This document shows, in pieces, positions 24,493 to 32,502 of a stretch of 43,657 nucleotides of DNA (the first letter of the stretch is position 1; the number at the start of each line of letters is the position of its first letter). The notes under the pieces are model-generated. The model was not told the origin of the DNA and did not search any database. It saw only the letters and a program-made list of their open reading frames with translations. The stretch comes from Niastella populi (GTDB taxonomy: Bacteria > Bacteroidota > Bacteroidia > Chitinophagales > Chitinophagaceae), in contig NZ_LWBP01000219.1 of the NCBI RefSeq assembly GCF_002078015.1, positions 1-43,657 on the forward strand. The letters are read 5' to 3'. Made by a program: the position numbers and the translations under genes.

Positions 24493-25518
24493 TTACAACT
24501 GTTTAAATGTAAGCGTTACCATGCCGTTCAGCAATACCTGGCTTTTGTCGCGCAGATCGAACCAGCGGGGGTTGCCGGCTTCACTTTTCTCTATCACCGT
24601 TTCGTTTACCCGGGTTTCGTTATTACTGAAGGAAGCGATCTGGAATGAGCGCTGCGCTTCATTCCACCTTATGCGTGCATGCGGGTTGCTGACGAACCCC
24701 GATTCTATCAACAGGTAATTGCTGTAGCCCAGGTTCTCCGGTTCCTTTCGCGCGATCACGATTTCGGTATCTTTCATAATATACACCGCATCTTTACTGG
24801 TATCGGCGGTATAGTATTCAATACGGGCCAAACCGGCATCGGCCTTGCGGGCCGTGATTTGCGTGGTGGCGTTATTGGTTACGGCAACATGGGTGATGTT
24901 TAATTCGGGATTGAACTTTACCGTGAAGGTGCCGTTCTCGGCAAAATGTAAATGGCGCAGCACATCGAGGTTGATATCCATTTTATCAAAAACATTGGTA
25001 GCTTTTGATTTCATGGTCACTTTGGCGGTATTATGCCGGTCGCCGCCGCCGCTGCCGATAGGTTTCAGTCCGGTAAGCATCCCGATAACGCGTACATCTT
25101 CCACCGTTATTTTTTCCTGGTTGAAATCGGTGCCTGGTGCAAACCGGAAATGCCAGTGAAACGACACGGGCGACAGTTCATCGTAATTCTTTTTATAACT
25201 TTTGAGCTTGAGGTAAAATGCTTTCAGCGCTTCTTTTACAATGATGGGAAGTGATGATAACCGCTCTTCGTACACATCGGGGTGAAGAATGACCAGGAAA
25301 TGCATGTTGAATAATAAACTTTTACCAACCGACTCCCGTTTGCATGAATTGTCGAAGCAGTCGAGCAATTCTTTCAGGATAACGTTGTTGGTGACCGGTC
25401 CGTTAGCGGCACGCTGGTCATTGCTTTCCGGTAGTATTATTGATTTGAGGGCGGAAAAAAAATCCCCTGACTTTTTCTTCATGGAATTCCCTGTTTTAAC
25501 CTGGTTTACGGCGATCAT
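24493..25518 (-). CDS. FHA-like protein, first gene of the kinase/phosphatase operon
   Basis: 341 residues from ATG 25518 (a second ATG at residue 13, MKKKSGDFF, is possible). The N-terminal part (about 25-235) has no recognised family: a helical segment (FLVILHPDVYEERLSSLP) then beta-rich sequence ending in THVAVTNNATTQ. Residues about 246-341 look like a divergent FHA domain: TEIVIARKE, FVSNPHARIRWNEAQRSF (SxxHARI, the phosphothreonine-recognition motif), FSNNETRVNET, then LLNGMVTLTF. It leads the minus-strand operon with the microgene, phosphatase and kinase. Expected to be a phosphothreonine-binding adaptor. Divergence of the glycine-arginine loop lowers confidence in the FHA call somewhat. 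Confidence 0.75.
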   Translation of the reverse strand: MIAVNQVKTGNSMKKKSGDFFSALKSIILPESNDQRAANGPVTNNVILKELLDCFDNSCKRESVGKSLLFNMHFLVILHPDVYEERLSSLPIIVKEALKAFYLKLKSYKKNYDELSPVSFHWHFRFAPGTDFNQEKITVEDVRVIGMLTGLKPIGSGGGDRHNTAKVTMKSKATNVFDKMDINLDVLRHLHFAENGTFTVKFNPELNITHVAVTNNATTQITARKADAGLARIEYYTADTSKDAVYIMKDTEIVIARKEPENLGYSNYLLIESGFVSNPHARIRWNEAQRSFQIASFSNNETRVNETVIEKSEAGNPRWFDLRDKSQVLLNGMVTLTFKQL

Positions 25519-25674
25519 TTAGACGAATTAAAAATAATTGATTTGAGAACGTGCGCTTCGTAAAGAAAACATAAAATGCATAGGTTTGGAATGCTCTTTG
25601 TAGTGGAGAAAACCCTGCCAGGATTGTTTTAACAGTTTCATGTGGAGGGTTTAACGAACTGTTAGGAAATGCGG

Positions 25675-26010
25675 AAAGAGGCTGCAAGCTGAAAGGCAAA
25701 TACAGCTGCAAGCTGCAAGCCGTAAGCTGAAAGCGAATACAGCCGAAGGCGGAAAGCCTAAGGCCTAAGGCAATACAGCTGCAAGCTGCAAGCCGTAAGC
25801 TGCAAGCGAATACAGCCTAAGGCGGAAAGCCTAAGGCGGAAAGCCTAAGGCCTAAGGCAAATACAAAATACAGCTGCAAGCCGTAAGCCGTAAGCTGCAA
25901 GCTGAAAGGCAAATACAGCCGAAAGGCGAAAGGCGAAAGCAAATACAAAAGGCAAATACAGCTACAAGCCGCACGCTGCAAGCCAAATACAGCCGAAAGG
26001 CGAAGGCTAT
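25675..26010. repeat. Low-complexity array 3 (inverted: GCTGCAAGC, GGCAAATACAG, GGAAAGCCTAAGG words)
   Basis: The longest of the three arrays, written in the opposite orientation to arrays 1 and 2. Several words recur many times (CAAGCTGCAAGC, AAATACAGC, CCTAAGGC). It lies upstream of the FHA-like operon. 26140-26205 continues with CATTGACCATTCACC words. No protein-coding gene is seen in 25519-26211. Confidence 0.85.
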
Positions 26011-26107
26011 CGGTACTTCTGAATTTATACGCTCAATTTTACTTGCTCACGGCTTTAGCCTTAAGCTATCGACGCTCGTTGCCTCGTTGCCTTTTTTGCC
26101 TTTACAT

Positions 26108-26136
26108 TAAAAAAGCCCCCGCTATCCGCAGAGGCT
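26108..26136 (-). terminator. Terminator of the beta-propeller gene
   Basis: On the minus strand an imperfect GC-rich stem (AGCCTCTGC... GCGGGGGCT) is followed by TTTTTTAATG, about 80 bp beyond the stop at 26212. Confidence 0.6.
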
Positions 26137-26211
26137 CACTTATATCTTAGTCATTGACCATTCACCATTGCCCATTCACCTTTGACCATTCACCATTGAC
26201 CATTCACCACC

Positions 26212-27069
26212 TTACAACTTCAGGATCACCAGCTTCCCTTCCACCATCGCCGGTATCACCAGCCGGTCCTCGAGGGGGTCGAAGTAAAAATCTGCCGGTC
26301 CGCCGATCACGGGCCCATCTAATTTGGTGACTTTATGGGTTTTGAGGTCGATCTTTTCCACAAAACCGGCCGCATGGTCGAGCGCGCCCCAGTCGGAAAC
26401 GATGAGCGTAGAATCATCGAGCAGGGCCAACCCGTCAAAAGCGCCTTTTACGTCGCCTATCCTCTCGTAAACAGGCATATGGCCTTTCCAGCTGATCACC
26501 CCTACCTCACCGCCTTTCAGATTGTCAAAACTAAAGCTGCAGGTATACAGGCGCCTGGTTGCCTTATCAAAATAAACGCCGTTGGCACCTTTTACATCGG
26601 CGATCGCTTTGTTGAAGCCATTCCTGATGTTCACCTCGATGATCTTGCCTATATCAGTAGCCGAAACATACAGGGTAAAATCGTCCTGCACCGTAAGATC
26701 GTTCAAAAACGAAGTGCCGTGGCCGCTTAAATTAATTTCGATTATCTTCTTTCCGTTCGCCAGGTTAAATCCAACGATGCGATCGATATCCGCCACATAC
26801 AAAGCGCCGCGAATGATGGCCGTTCCCTTGGGCGCATTGAGTTTTGTATCTACAAACGACTTTTCGATCATTTTACCATCGAGCGATAATTTGCTGATAT
26901 AGCCATCACCGTCCTTACCCGTGGGGCCCTGGGCCTTTCCAAGATTGGTTACATACAGGTACTGGCCATCTGAGATCACGCTTTCCGGACTGGCAAAGCC
27001 GGTAGAATCCTGCGCAAGGGCGCTGCCCGCCAGTACCAACCCGGTAACAAATGCAATTACTCGTTTCAT
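26212..27069 (-). CDS. Exported beta-propeller protein (SMP-30/gluconolactonase or YncE-like)
   Basis: 285 residues with signal peptide MKRVIAFVTGLVLAGSALAQ. The rest consists of repeated beta-propeller blades (SPESVISDGQYLYVTNLG, GALYVADIDRIVGFNL, DFTLYVSATDIGKIIEV, ARRLY-type and STLIVSDWGALDHAAGF, then DPLEDRLVIPAMVEGKLVIL). The architecture fits SMP-30/gluconolactonase/LRE-like or YncE-like periplasmic proteins. Whether it is a lactonase or a binding protein cannot be decided. Single gene with its own terminator. Confidence 0.75.
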   Translation of the reverse strand: MKRVIAFVTGLVLAGSALAQDSTGFASPESVISDGQYLYVTNLGKAQGPTGKDGDGYISKLSLDGKMIEKSFVDTKLNAPKGTAIIRGALYVADIDRIVGFNLANGKKIIEINLSGHGTSFLNDLTVQDDFTLYVSATDIGKIIEVNIRNGFNKAIADVKGANGVYFDKATRRLYTCSFSFDNLKGGEVGVISWKGHMPVYERIGDVKGAFDGLALLDDSTLIVSDWGALDHAAGFVEKIDLKTHKVTKLDGPVIGGPADFYFDPLEDRLVIPAMVEGKLVILKL

Positions 27070-27147
27070 CCTTAATATTTTTAATGCCGCTAAGTTATTC
27101 CGGCACGTATGGTTCTAATAACGAAAAAAGCTCAAATAATTGCATTT

Positions 27148-27330
27148 TTAGCCGGGGATAATATCCTTTCCAGCGCCGGGAACGGCGGAAATGGCCTCTT
27201 TTCCCCGCAGGGTATTGGGCGTATAGCCAAACTTTTGTTTGAAGATCCTGATGAAGTGGGGAATATTTTCAAACCCGGCGTCCAAATTTACAGGGGTAAG
27301 TGATTTCGGCGCCTTCCCGCATTACAGTTG
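27148..27330 (-). pseudogene. AraC-family regulator, C-terminal remnant
   Basis: The minus strand encodes LDAGFENIPHFIRIFKQKFG followed by YTPNTLRGKEA and a stop at 27148. This is the second helix-turn-helix of AraC/XylS regulators, including the GFxxxxHFxRxFKxxFGxTP signature. No start codon or N-terminal ligand domain is present, and similarity is lost upstream of about 27310, so this is the last quarter of a deleted gene. Confidence 0.8.
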
Positions 27331-27447
27331 TTTTATAGCGTAAAATTCAGTAAATTATATTAGGCAATTTATATCTGTTATCCTCCCCATGAACATTAAT
27401 TATTTCTGCTACAGGCAAACAACGATTTTTAAAAAAATATAAAGTAT

Positions 27448-27807
27448 ATGACAATTCCTCCTATTGCCAACCCCGTGGTGTTTTTCGAGATCGGCTGTAA
27501 GGACCTATCCAAAACCGCTTCTTTTTACTCCGATCTTTTTGGCTGGACGCACACCGGCGTTCCGATGGCGTCGCTGATCAATACCAATTGTGCAGATGGC
27601 ATCCAGGGACAGATCACCTCATTGGGCCATGAGCCACAGAATTATGTACTGTTCTACATCCAGGTAGATGATATCAATGATGCGCTGACAAAGATCATCG
27701 ACGCGGGCGGCAGAAAAATGTTCGGACCGGTAATTCTCCCCAATAACAAACAATTTGCCTGGTTCAGCGACCCCGAAGGCAATCTCGTTGGTTTAGTTTC
27801 CAGGTAA
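27448..27807 (+). CDS. VOC-superfamily (glyoxalase/bleomycin-resistance-like) protein
   Basis: 119 residues, one VOC module pair: NPVVFFEIGCKDLSKTASFY, FGWTHTG, VLFYIQVDDINDALTKIIDAGG, and the closing FAWFSDPEGNLVGLVSR with the typical D-PxGN and metal-ligand region. Members bind a divalent metal and act on small molecules or antibiotics; the substrate is unknown. Stand-alone gene. Confidence 0.85.
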   Translation: MTIPPIANPVVFFEIGCKDLSKTASFYSDLFGWTHTGVPMASLINTNCADGIQGQITSLGHEPQNYVLFYIQVDDINDALTKIIDAGGRKMFGPVILPNNKQFAWFSDPEGNLVGLVSR

Positions 27808-28126
27808 CCCATGGCAATTGGCAATAAACAATTGGCAAATTAGCATTCCGGAGGTATCGCTTACCTCGCATTATTCAGACAATATTGCCTTTTATCTTTT
27901 GTATTTTTCCTATTGTCAATTGCCTATTGCCTGTTGTCTATTGGCTTCAGACAGCCGCGCTGCATTAACATTCCAACAACTTTTTACTATTTTGTAATTC
28001 TGAATAATTCGTATATTTAAGTAAGACATTACTCCGGAAATAATGCTTGTTATGCGTTCCATAACTTCTTAAAGCATTTGTATATAGCAAACTCCCATTT
28101 TTTTACGCTCTAAAAACTGTTTCATT
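27808..28126. other. Intergenic region with CAATTGGC/TTGCC words
   Basis: Contains ATTGGCAATAAACAATTGGCAAA and, around 27890-27945, CAATTGCCTATTGCC-type words partly complementary to it, which could form a long weak hairpin. No gene seen. Confidence 0.5.
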
Positions 28127-28954
28127 ATGGTTATAGATGCACACGTTCGTTTTTGGAAATATGAAACCCCTGCTAACTGGATAAACAAGGATATGCGCGT
28201 TCTTCACCAGGACTATCTGCCCGAACATCTTGAACTAAATGAAAAGCGAAATCATATAGATGGCCTGGTAGCCATTCAGGCCCGGCAAACGGAACTGGAA
28301 ACGCGGTTTATGATAGAGATCGCGAAAACTCACCCTGAGATCAAAGGTTTCGTTGGCTGGATAGATCTTACCGACGAAGATGTAAAGCAAAAACTGGAAC
28401 ATTTTTCACAATACCCCATTATAAAAGGCTGGTGTTATACTGCCGGAGAAGCGGATACCGGCGATGCGTTACTGAACGAAAATTTCTTAAAGGGCATGAC
28501 GCATTTGGGTAAATATAAATATACATTCGACCTGCACATAAATCCCCAGCAATGGGCTGCAGCCGCAGAACTGATCGGGAGATTTCCCTATCAGAAATTT
28601 GTGGTTGATCATTGTGCACGGCCCGATATAAAACATAAGATCATCGATGACTGGAAATCCTGGATCAGGGAATTTGCAAAGTACCCGAATGTATATTGCA
28701 AGCTGTCGGGATTGATGACGGAGGCGGCATGGAGATTATGGCATGCGAGTGAGTTCTATCCTTACCTCGATGTAGTGTTTGAAGCGTTCGGCACCAACCG
28801 GCTGATCTTCGGCAGCGACTGGCCTTCGATGCTTTTGTCGGGCAAATATGTGCAATGGAAAAGTTTACTGCATAAATACATGGTTGACAGGTATACCGTT
28901 GAAGAAAGAGAAAATGTATTCGGCGTAAATGCGGTGCGGTTCTATGGGTTGTAA
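28127..28954 (+). CDS. Amidohydrolase-2 / L-fuconolactonase-like protein (COG3618) with altered HxH
   Basis: 275 residues of a TIM-barrel amidohydrolase: IDAHVRFWKYETPANWI, GFVGWIDLTD, KGWCYTAGE, FDLHINPQQW, KFVVDHCARPDI, YCKLSGLMTEA, RLIFGSDWP. Relatives hydrolyse lactones such as L-fuconolactone. The N-terminal metal motif, usually HxHFW, reads HVRFW here, so the second His is Arg. The other expected ligands (H in VVDHCARP, D in FGSDWP) are present. The change may alter metal dependence or specificity. Followed by a strong terminator at 28974-29007. Confidence 0.82.
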   Translation: MVIDAHVRFWKYETPANWINKDMRVLHQDYLPEHLELNEKRNHIDGLVAIQARQTELETRFMIEIAKTHPEIKGFVGWIDLTDEDVKQKLEHFSQYPIIKGWCYTAGEADTGDALLNENFLKGMTHLGKYKYTFDLHINPQQWAAAAELIGRFPYQKFVVDHCARPDIKHKIIDDWKSWIREFAKYPNVYCKLSGLMTEAAWRLWHASEFYPYLDVVFEAFGTNRLIFGSDWPSMLLSGKYVQWKSLLHKYMVDRYTVEERENVFGVNAVRFYGL

Positions 28955-28973
28955 CTGATAAAAAAACTATAGT

Positions 28974-29007
28974 AAAAAGGATCATCATAAGCGGTGATCC
29001 TTTTTTT
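28974..29007. terminator. Intrinsic terminator after the amidohydrolase gene
   Basis: AAAAAGGATCA (28974-28984) pairs with TGATCCTTTTT (28994-29005), followed by a run of T. The A/T-rich arms make it potentially bidirectional. Confidence 0.85.
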
Positions 29008-29127
29008 GTTGGCACATAAGCCAAACATATATCGATTTACAACAAACTGATGCAACCTTCTACCACTTTAGGTAATTGCTGATCGATCAAATGGCGGTAA
29101 CTTCAGCAACAACAAAAAACTTATGTT

Positions 29128-29775
29128 ATGAAACCCGAAGCAACCACCAACCGCAGGGGATTTATAAAAACTACCGCCACCCTTGCTACCGGCTTAACCG
29201 CGCTTCCTGCTATCATGATGGCCGCCGATCGTGCGGTAGAAGATGGCATTCATATTATTGGACCGAAAGAAGGTTTTTCACCACAGGTAGGCACCCTGGT
29301 ATCGATGATGAACTGGATGCGTGAAACCGTATTGCGGTCGGTGAAAGGAATGAAAATGGAAGAACTGGACTACCTGCACGATCCCAAATCGAACACCATT
29401 GGCGCTATGTTATTGCACCTCGCTGCAACCGAAGCCTATTACCAGGGTAATACATTTGAAGGATTGCGGGAATTCAAAGACAAAGCAAAATGGTCGGTGC
29501 CCATGAGTTTGGGCGACGAAGGCCGTAAGATCATTAAAGGGCATGACCTTGCTTATTATGTCGACATCCTTAGAGAAACCCGCGAAAAAACACTGGCCGA
29601 ACTGCGCAGGCGCGACGATAAATGGCTGATGACCGTTGACCCGAAATTCTTTGGCGGCCAGCCCACCAATAATTACTGCAAATGGTTTCATGTGGTAGAA
29701 CATGAATCGAACCACAACGGCCAGATCAAGTGGATCAAGGGAAGATTACCGGGCGCTGCAGGTGGCGGGGACTGA
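29128..29775 (+). CDS. DinB-family protein with twin-arginine signal
   Basis: 215 residues. The N-terminus has a Tat-type signal (NRRGFIKTTATLATGLTALP) ending near Ala-Ala at about 32, unusual because most DinB proteins are cytoplasmic. The remainder is a DinB/YfiT four-helix bundle: MMNWMRETVLRSVKGM, NTIGAMLLHLAATEAYYQG with the first metal-ligand His, and WFHVVEHESNHNGQIKWIKG with the two further His. Family members bind Zn or Ni and often use thiol cofactors. Export suggests a periplasmic or lipid-facing role. Stand-alone gene. Confidence 0.82.
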   Translation: MKPEATTNRRGFIKTTATLATGLTALPAIMMAADRAVEDGIHIIGPKEGFSPQVGTLVSMMNWMRETVLRSVKGMKMEELDYLHDPKSNTIGAMLLHLAATEAYYQGNTFEGLREFKDKAKWSVPMSLGDEGRKIIKGHDLAYYVDILRETREKTLAELRRRDDKWLMTVDPKFFGGQPTNNYCKWFHVVEHESNHNGQIKWIKGRLPGAAGGGD

Positions 29776-29837
29776 TAAACTGCCCTTGTCACATTGCATA
29801 GTCACGAATGCCCCCTGCCTGCGTTAGCCTGTCTATT

Positions 29838-29845
29838 TAGCTTTG
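29838..29845 (+). promoter_or_regulatory. TAnnTTTG box before the dihydrofolate-reductase-like remnant
   Basis: TAGCTTTG, 24 bp before ATG 29869. No clear -33 TTG. It suggests the start of an originally complete gene is still in place. Confidence 0.45.
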
Positions 29846-29868
29846 TAGCATCAACAAAATAAAATGAT

Positions 29869-29967
29869 ATGCGAAAAATTATTGTTGCCACCTTTTTGAC
29901 AATGGATGGCGAAGTTAGGCATGGGTCGTTTGTACCAGACGAAGTGAGTGATGCCGAATTGGCCTGA
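29869..29967 (+). pseudogene. Truncated RibD/dihydrofolate-reductase-like gene
   Basis: A 32-codon frame begins MRKIIVATFLTMDGE, the hallmark first strand of the RibD C-terminal/dihydrofolate-reductase-like family, whose members are about 180-200 residues. The sequence then leaves the family (VRHGSFVPDEVSDAELA) and stops. An internal deletion removed nearly the whole domain. Confidence 0.65.
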
Positions 29968-30024
29968 AGGGAGAAATGGAGCCGCGAGTAATTTTTTTCA
30001 TTGTAATTTCGGGACTTTATTTTA

Positions 30025-31473
30025 TTGGCTGTTTTAACTTTTATTCATTTAAAACGTAAAGTCCTGAAGTACTTATTTTTTTGTCTCGCATCTTTTATTG
30101 CAATAACCGCCGCTGCTAAACCGGAGTTACCCCTCGTCTTTGGCGATCACATGGTTTTACAACGCAACAAACCCGTACCGGTTTGGGGGAAGGCCGAAGC
30201 AGGCGCTGCTGTAAAATTGATCTTTGGTAACCAGGTAAAAGAAGGCGTTGCCGGCGCAGATGGTTCTTTCCGGCTGTTGCTCGATGCCATGCCTGCTAAC
30301 AGCAATGGGCAATCACTGTTCGTGATCAGCGGAGACACCGTTGAATATAAAGATGTATTGGTTGGTGAAGTTTGGCTTTGTTCGGGGCAAAGCAACATGG
30401 AATATACCATGAATAAAAGCGGTAAACATTATAAAGCCAACCGATCACAGGGACTGGATTCGGCACAGGTAAGCCAGGAAAACAATCCCGCAATAAGGCT
30501 GTTCCTGGTGAATCGCGATCTCAACAAACGTTCAGACCGGAATAAAGGCTGGCAAAGGGCTGAGGCTCCCTGGGTAGGTCAGTTTTCAGCACCGGGATAT
30601 TATTATGCGCGGGAATTGCAATCGCGGTTAAATGTACCTGTGGGTATGATGGCGGCTTCCATTCCCGGTTCGGCCATCGAGCCCTGGTTACCGGCGCATA
30701 CGGTAACAGACAGTTTAAAAACAAGGCAGGAACCTGCCGGCAAATTTTACACCGGGCTTATTCAGCCATTGGCGCCTTATGCGCTCCAGGGCTTTCTGTG
30801 GTACCAGGGCGAAACGAACTGCATGTTGAACCAGCGCGAAGAATACACTAAGAGTATGCAGTTGCTCATTATGAGCTGGCGGCATCTTTGGAACGATACG
30901 AACCTGCCTTTTTATTTCGTGCAGATCGCACCATTCTACTATAGCCGGTCTAAACAAAAAGTGCAGTTGAATGAGCGCAGTCTGCCTTTCTTCCGTGCGG
31001 CGCAGGATAAGGTGCTGACAACAAAAAACACCGCCCGCATTATTACCACCGACCTGGTCGACAATCCCGAAGATCTTCATCCTTCCTACAAATGGGAAAT
31101 AGGCAAACGCCTCGCCTGGCTGGCGCTTGACCGCACGTACGATGTAAAACAGGTTTCGGCCGGCCCGCGAATTGAGAAGGTACGCTTCAAAGATCAGGAA
31201 GCACGCGTAACTTATGTAAACCCTGAATCAGGACTGGTTGTGCGCGACAGCAGCAGCATCACCGGTTTTGAACTGGCGGGAACAGATGGCAAATTTTACC
31301 CGGCTACAGGAGTGGTGAAGAAGAATAAATATGTAGTGGTAAGTTCACCGGCGGTCTCTGGCCCGGCAGCACTACGCTTTGCGTGGAAAGAGGACAGCCA
31401 GCCGAATCTTTTCAATAAGGCAGGTTTACCGGCAGAGCCGTATCAAACGGGGAGCCGTGAAATGCCGGAGTGA
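30025..31473 (+). CDS. Sialate O-acetylesterase (SASA/SGNH family), exported
   Basis: Up to 482 residues. The frame opens at a TTG (30025) and no ATG precedes the signal peptide (LKYLFFCLASFIAITAAAKP), so the start is uncertain. A small beta-sandwich (about 35-110, FGDHMVLQRNKPVPVWGKAE) comes first, then the SGNH hydrolase: EVWLCSGQSNMEY (nucleophile Ser about 121), WYQGETN (about 255), and the Asp/His pair in NPEDLHPSY (about 350). Such enzymes remove acetyl groups from sialic acids or, in polysaccharide degraders, from xylan or pectin side chains. The C-terminus is another beta-domain. Confidence 0.87.
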   Translation: MAVLTFIHLKRKVLKYLFFCLASFIAITAAAKPELPLVFGDHMVLQRNKPVPVWGKAEAGAAVKLIFGNQVKEGVAGADGSFRLLLDAMPANSNGQSLFVISGDTVEYKDVLVGEVWLCSGQSNMEYTMNKSGKHYKANRSQGLDSAQVSQENNPAIRLFLVNRDLNKRSDRNKGWQRAEAPWVGQFSAPGYYYARELQSRLNVPVGMMAASIPGSAIEPWLPAHTVTDSLKTRQEPAGKFYTGLIQPLAPYALQGFLWYQGETNCMLNQREEYTKSMQLLIMSWRHLWNDTNLPFYFVQIAPFYYSRSKQKVQLNERSLPFFRAAQDKVLTTKNTARIITTDLVDNPEDLHPSYKWEIGKRLAWLALDRTYDVKQVSAGPRIEKVRFKDQEARVTYVNPESGLVVRDSSSITGFELAGTDGKFYPATGVVKKNKYVVVSSPAVSGPAALRFAWKEDSQPNLFNKAGLPAEPYQTGSREMPE

Positions 31474-31592
31474 TGAGGCAGCCCGGAAGCAATTTTACAA
31501 AGTTCCGTATCATTGATAAGATGTAAATTACCTGTAGGTCTGGCCGCATTCAACGAACCGGACCTGGATAAATCATTTTATTAATAATTCTT

Positions 31593-31979
31593 ATGAGTAA
31601 AATTCTGGGCATTATTGATGAGGACGGCTTTCCTGTCATACCGGAGGTGACACTGATCAACCCTGTAAATAATTATGAGATCAAACCAAAAGCGATCATC
31701 GATACCGGCGCCATAGAACTACATATAAAAGCGGAGATCATCAAGTCATTGGAGCTGGAAAAGATTGACGGCACTTTTACCTTACATCCGATCCATGGCA
31801 GGCAACCCATAGATATTTTCAAGGCCGGGATCAGGATCCAGGGGATAGAATTTGGATTGGTGCCGGTGAGGACTATGCTGAATAACTTTCCTTTTGATTT
31901 AATTATCGGGTGTAGTTTTATCAGAGATGGTAAAATGGTATATGATGGAACTGATAAAACTATAGAAATAAATATTTGA
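31593..31979 (+). CDS. Retropepsin-like aspartic protease-fold protein
   Basis: 128 residues. The DTG catalytic motif appears in PKAIIDTGAIELHI (about 37-42), followed by an IHG flap-like region and FDLIIGCSFIRDGKMVYDG near the C-terminus, which matches the second conserved segment of single-domain retropepsin-like proteins. Active forms are dimers. No signal peptide. Substrate unknown. Stand-alone gene. Confidence 0.75.
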   Translation: MSKILGIIDEDGFPVIPEVTLINPVNNYEIKPKAIIDTGAIELHIKAEIIKSLELEKIDGTFTLHPIHGRQPIDIFKAGIRIQGIEFGLVPVRTMLNNFPFDLIIGCSFIRDGKMVYDGTDKTIEINI

Positions 31980-32037
31980 GAAAAAAATGTGTTAGTCTCT
32001 CAAGATCAAACAAAGCATACCTGCCCAGGCATTGCGC

Positions 32038-32271
32038 TTAACCGATAGAAAGATTATTTTTTATGCAAAACTCGTCGAGCCCCGCGGTATGATTCAGGTT
32101 ACGGGTATGAGGAGTGGACTTTGTGCGGTTGGCTTTGGCAATCTGGGCTATTGCATCGAGGATCTCTGCCGGGGGATTAGCCCCATAGGTGTTTTTTACC
32201 TCATTTAGTAAAATGCGCATTTCCAGCATGGCCCAGCGTTGTTCTTCTATACTGTTATAAATTTCGTTCAT
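32038..32271 (-). CDS. Small hypothetical protein
   Basis: 77 residues from a clear ATG. Helical, charged N-terminus (MNEIYNSIEEQRWAMLEMRI, NEVKNTYG) and a basic middle (KANRTKSTPHTRNL). No domain recognised. Its composition is protein-like and it does not overlap another gene. No obvious partner. Confidence 0.45.
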   Translation of the reverse strand: MNEIYNSIEEQRWAMLEMRILLNEVKNTYGANPPAEILDAIAQIAKANRTKSTPHTRNLNHTAGLDEFCIKNNLSIG

Positions 32272-32502
32272 ATCAGGGGTATCAAATTATAGCCACAAAA
32301 TAATTCCTTTGCAATAGAGTTAGCCAGGTTGTTTTACGGTTTTTAATGCCGTCTTTTTACGGGAATTTTGCTGTTGACCAGGAACAGTACAACAACCACA
32401 ATCTTGCTTTTAGGGCCGGAGGTTTTACTTCAGGTGTCGGTAAGATACCCCACCTCGCCCCGTGGTATGCCTTTTATACTATTACAAGTAGCATAAAGAC
32501 AC

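Noticed and set aside
16505-26010. CRISPR array in the repeated GCTTGCAGC tracts
   Set aside because: Repeats are degenerate and contiguous without unique spacers, and no cas genes are present.
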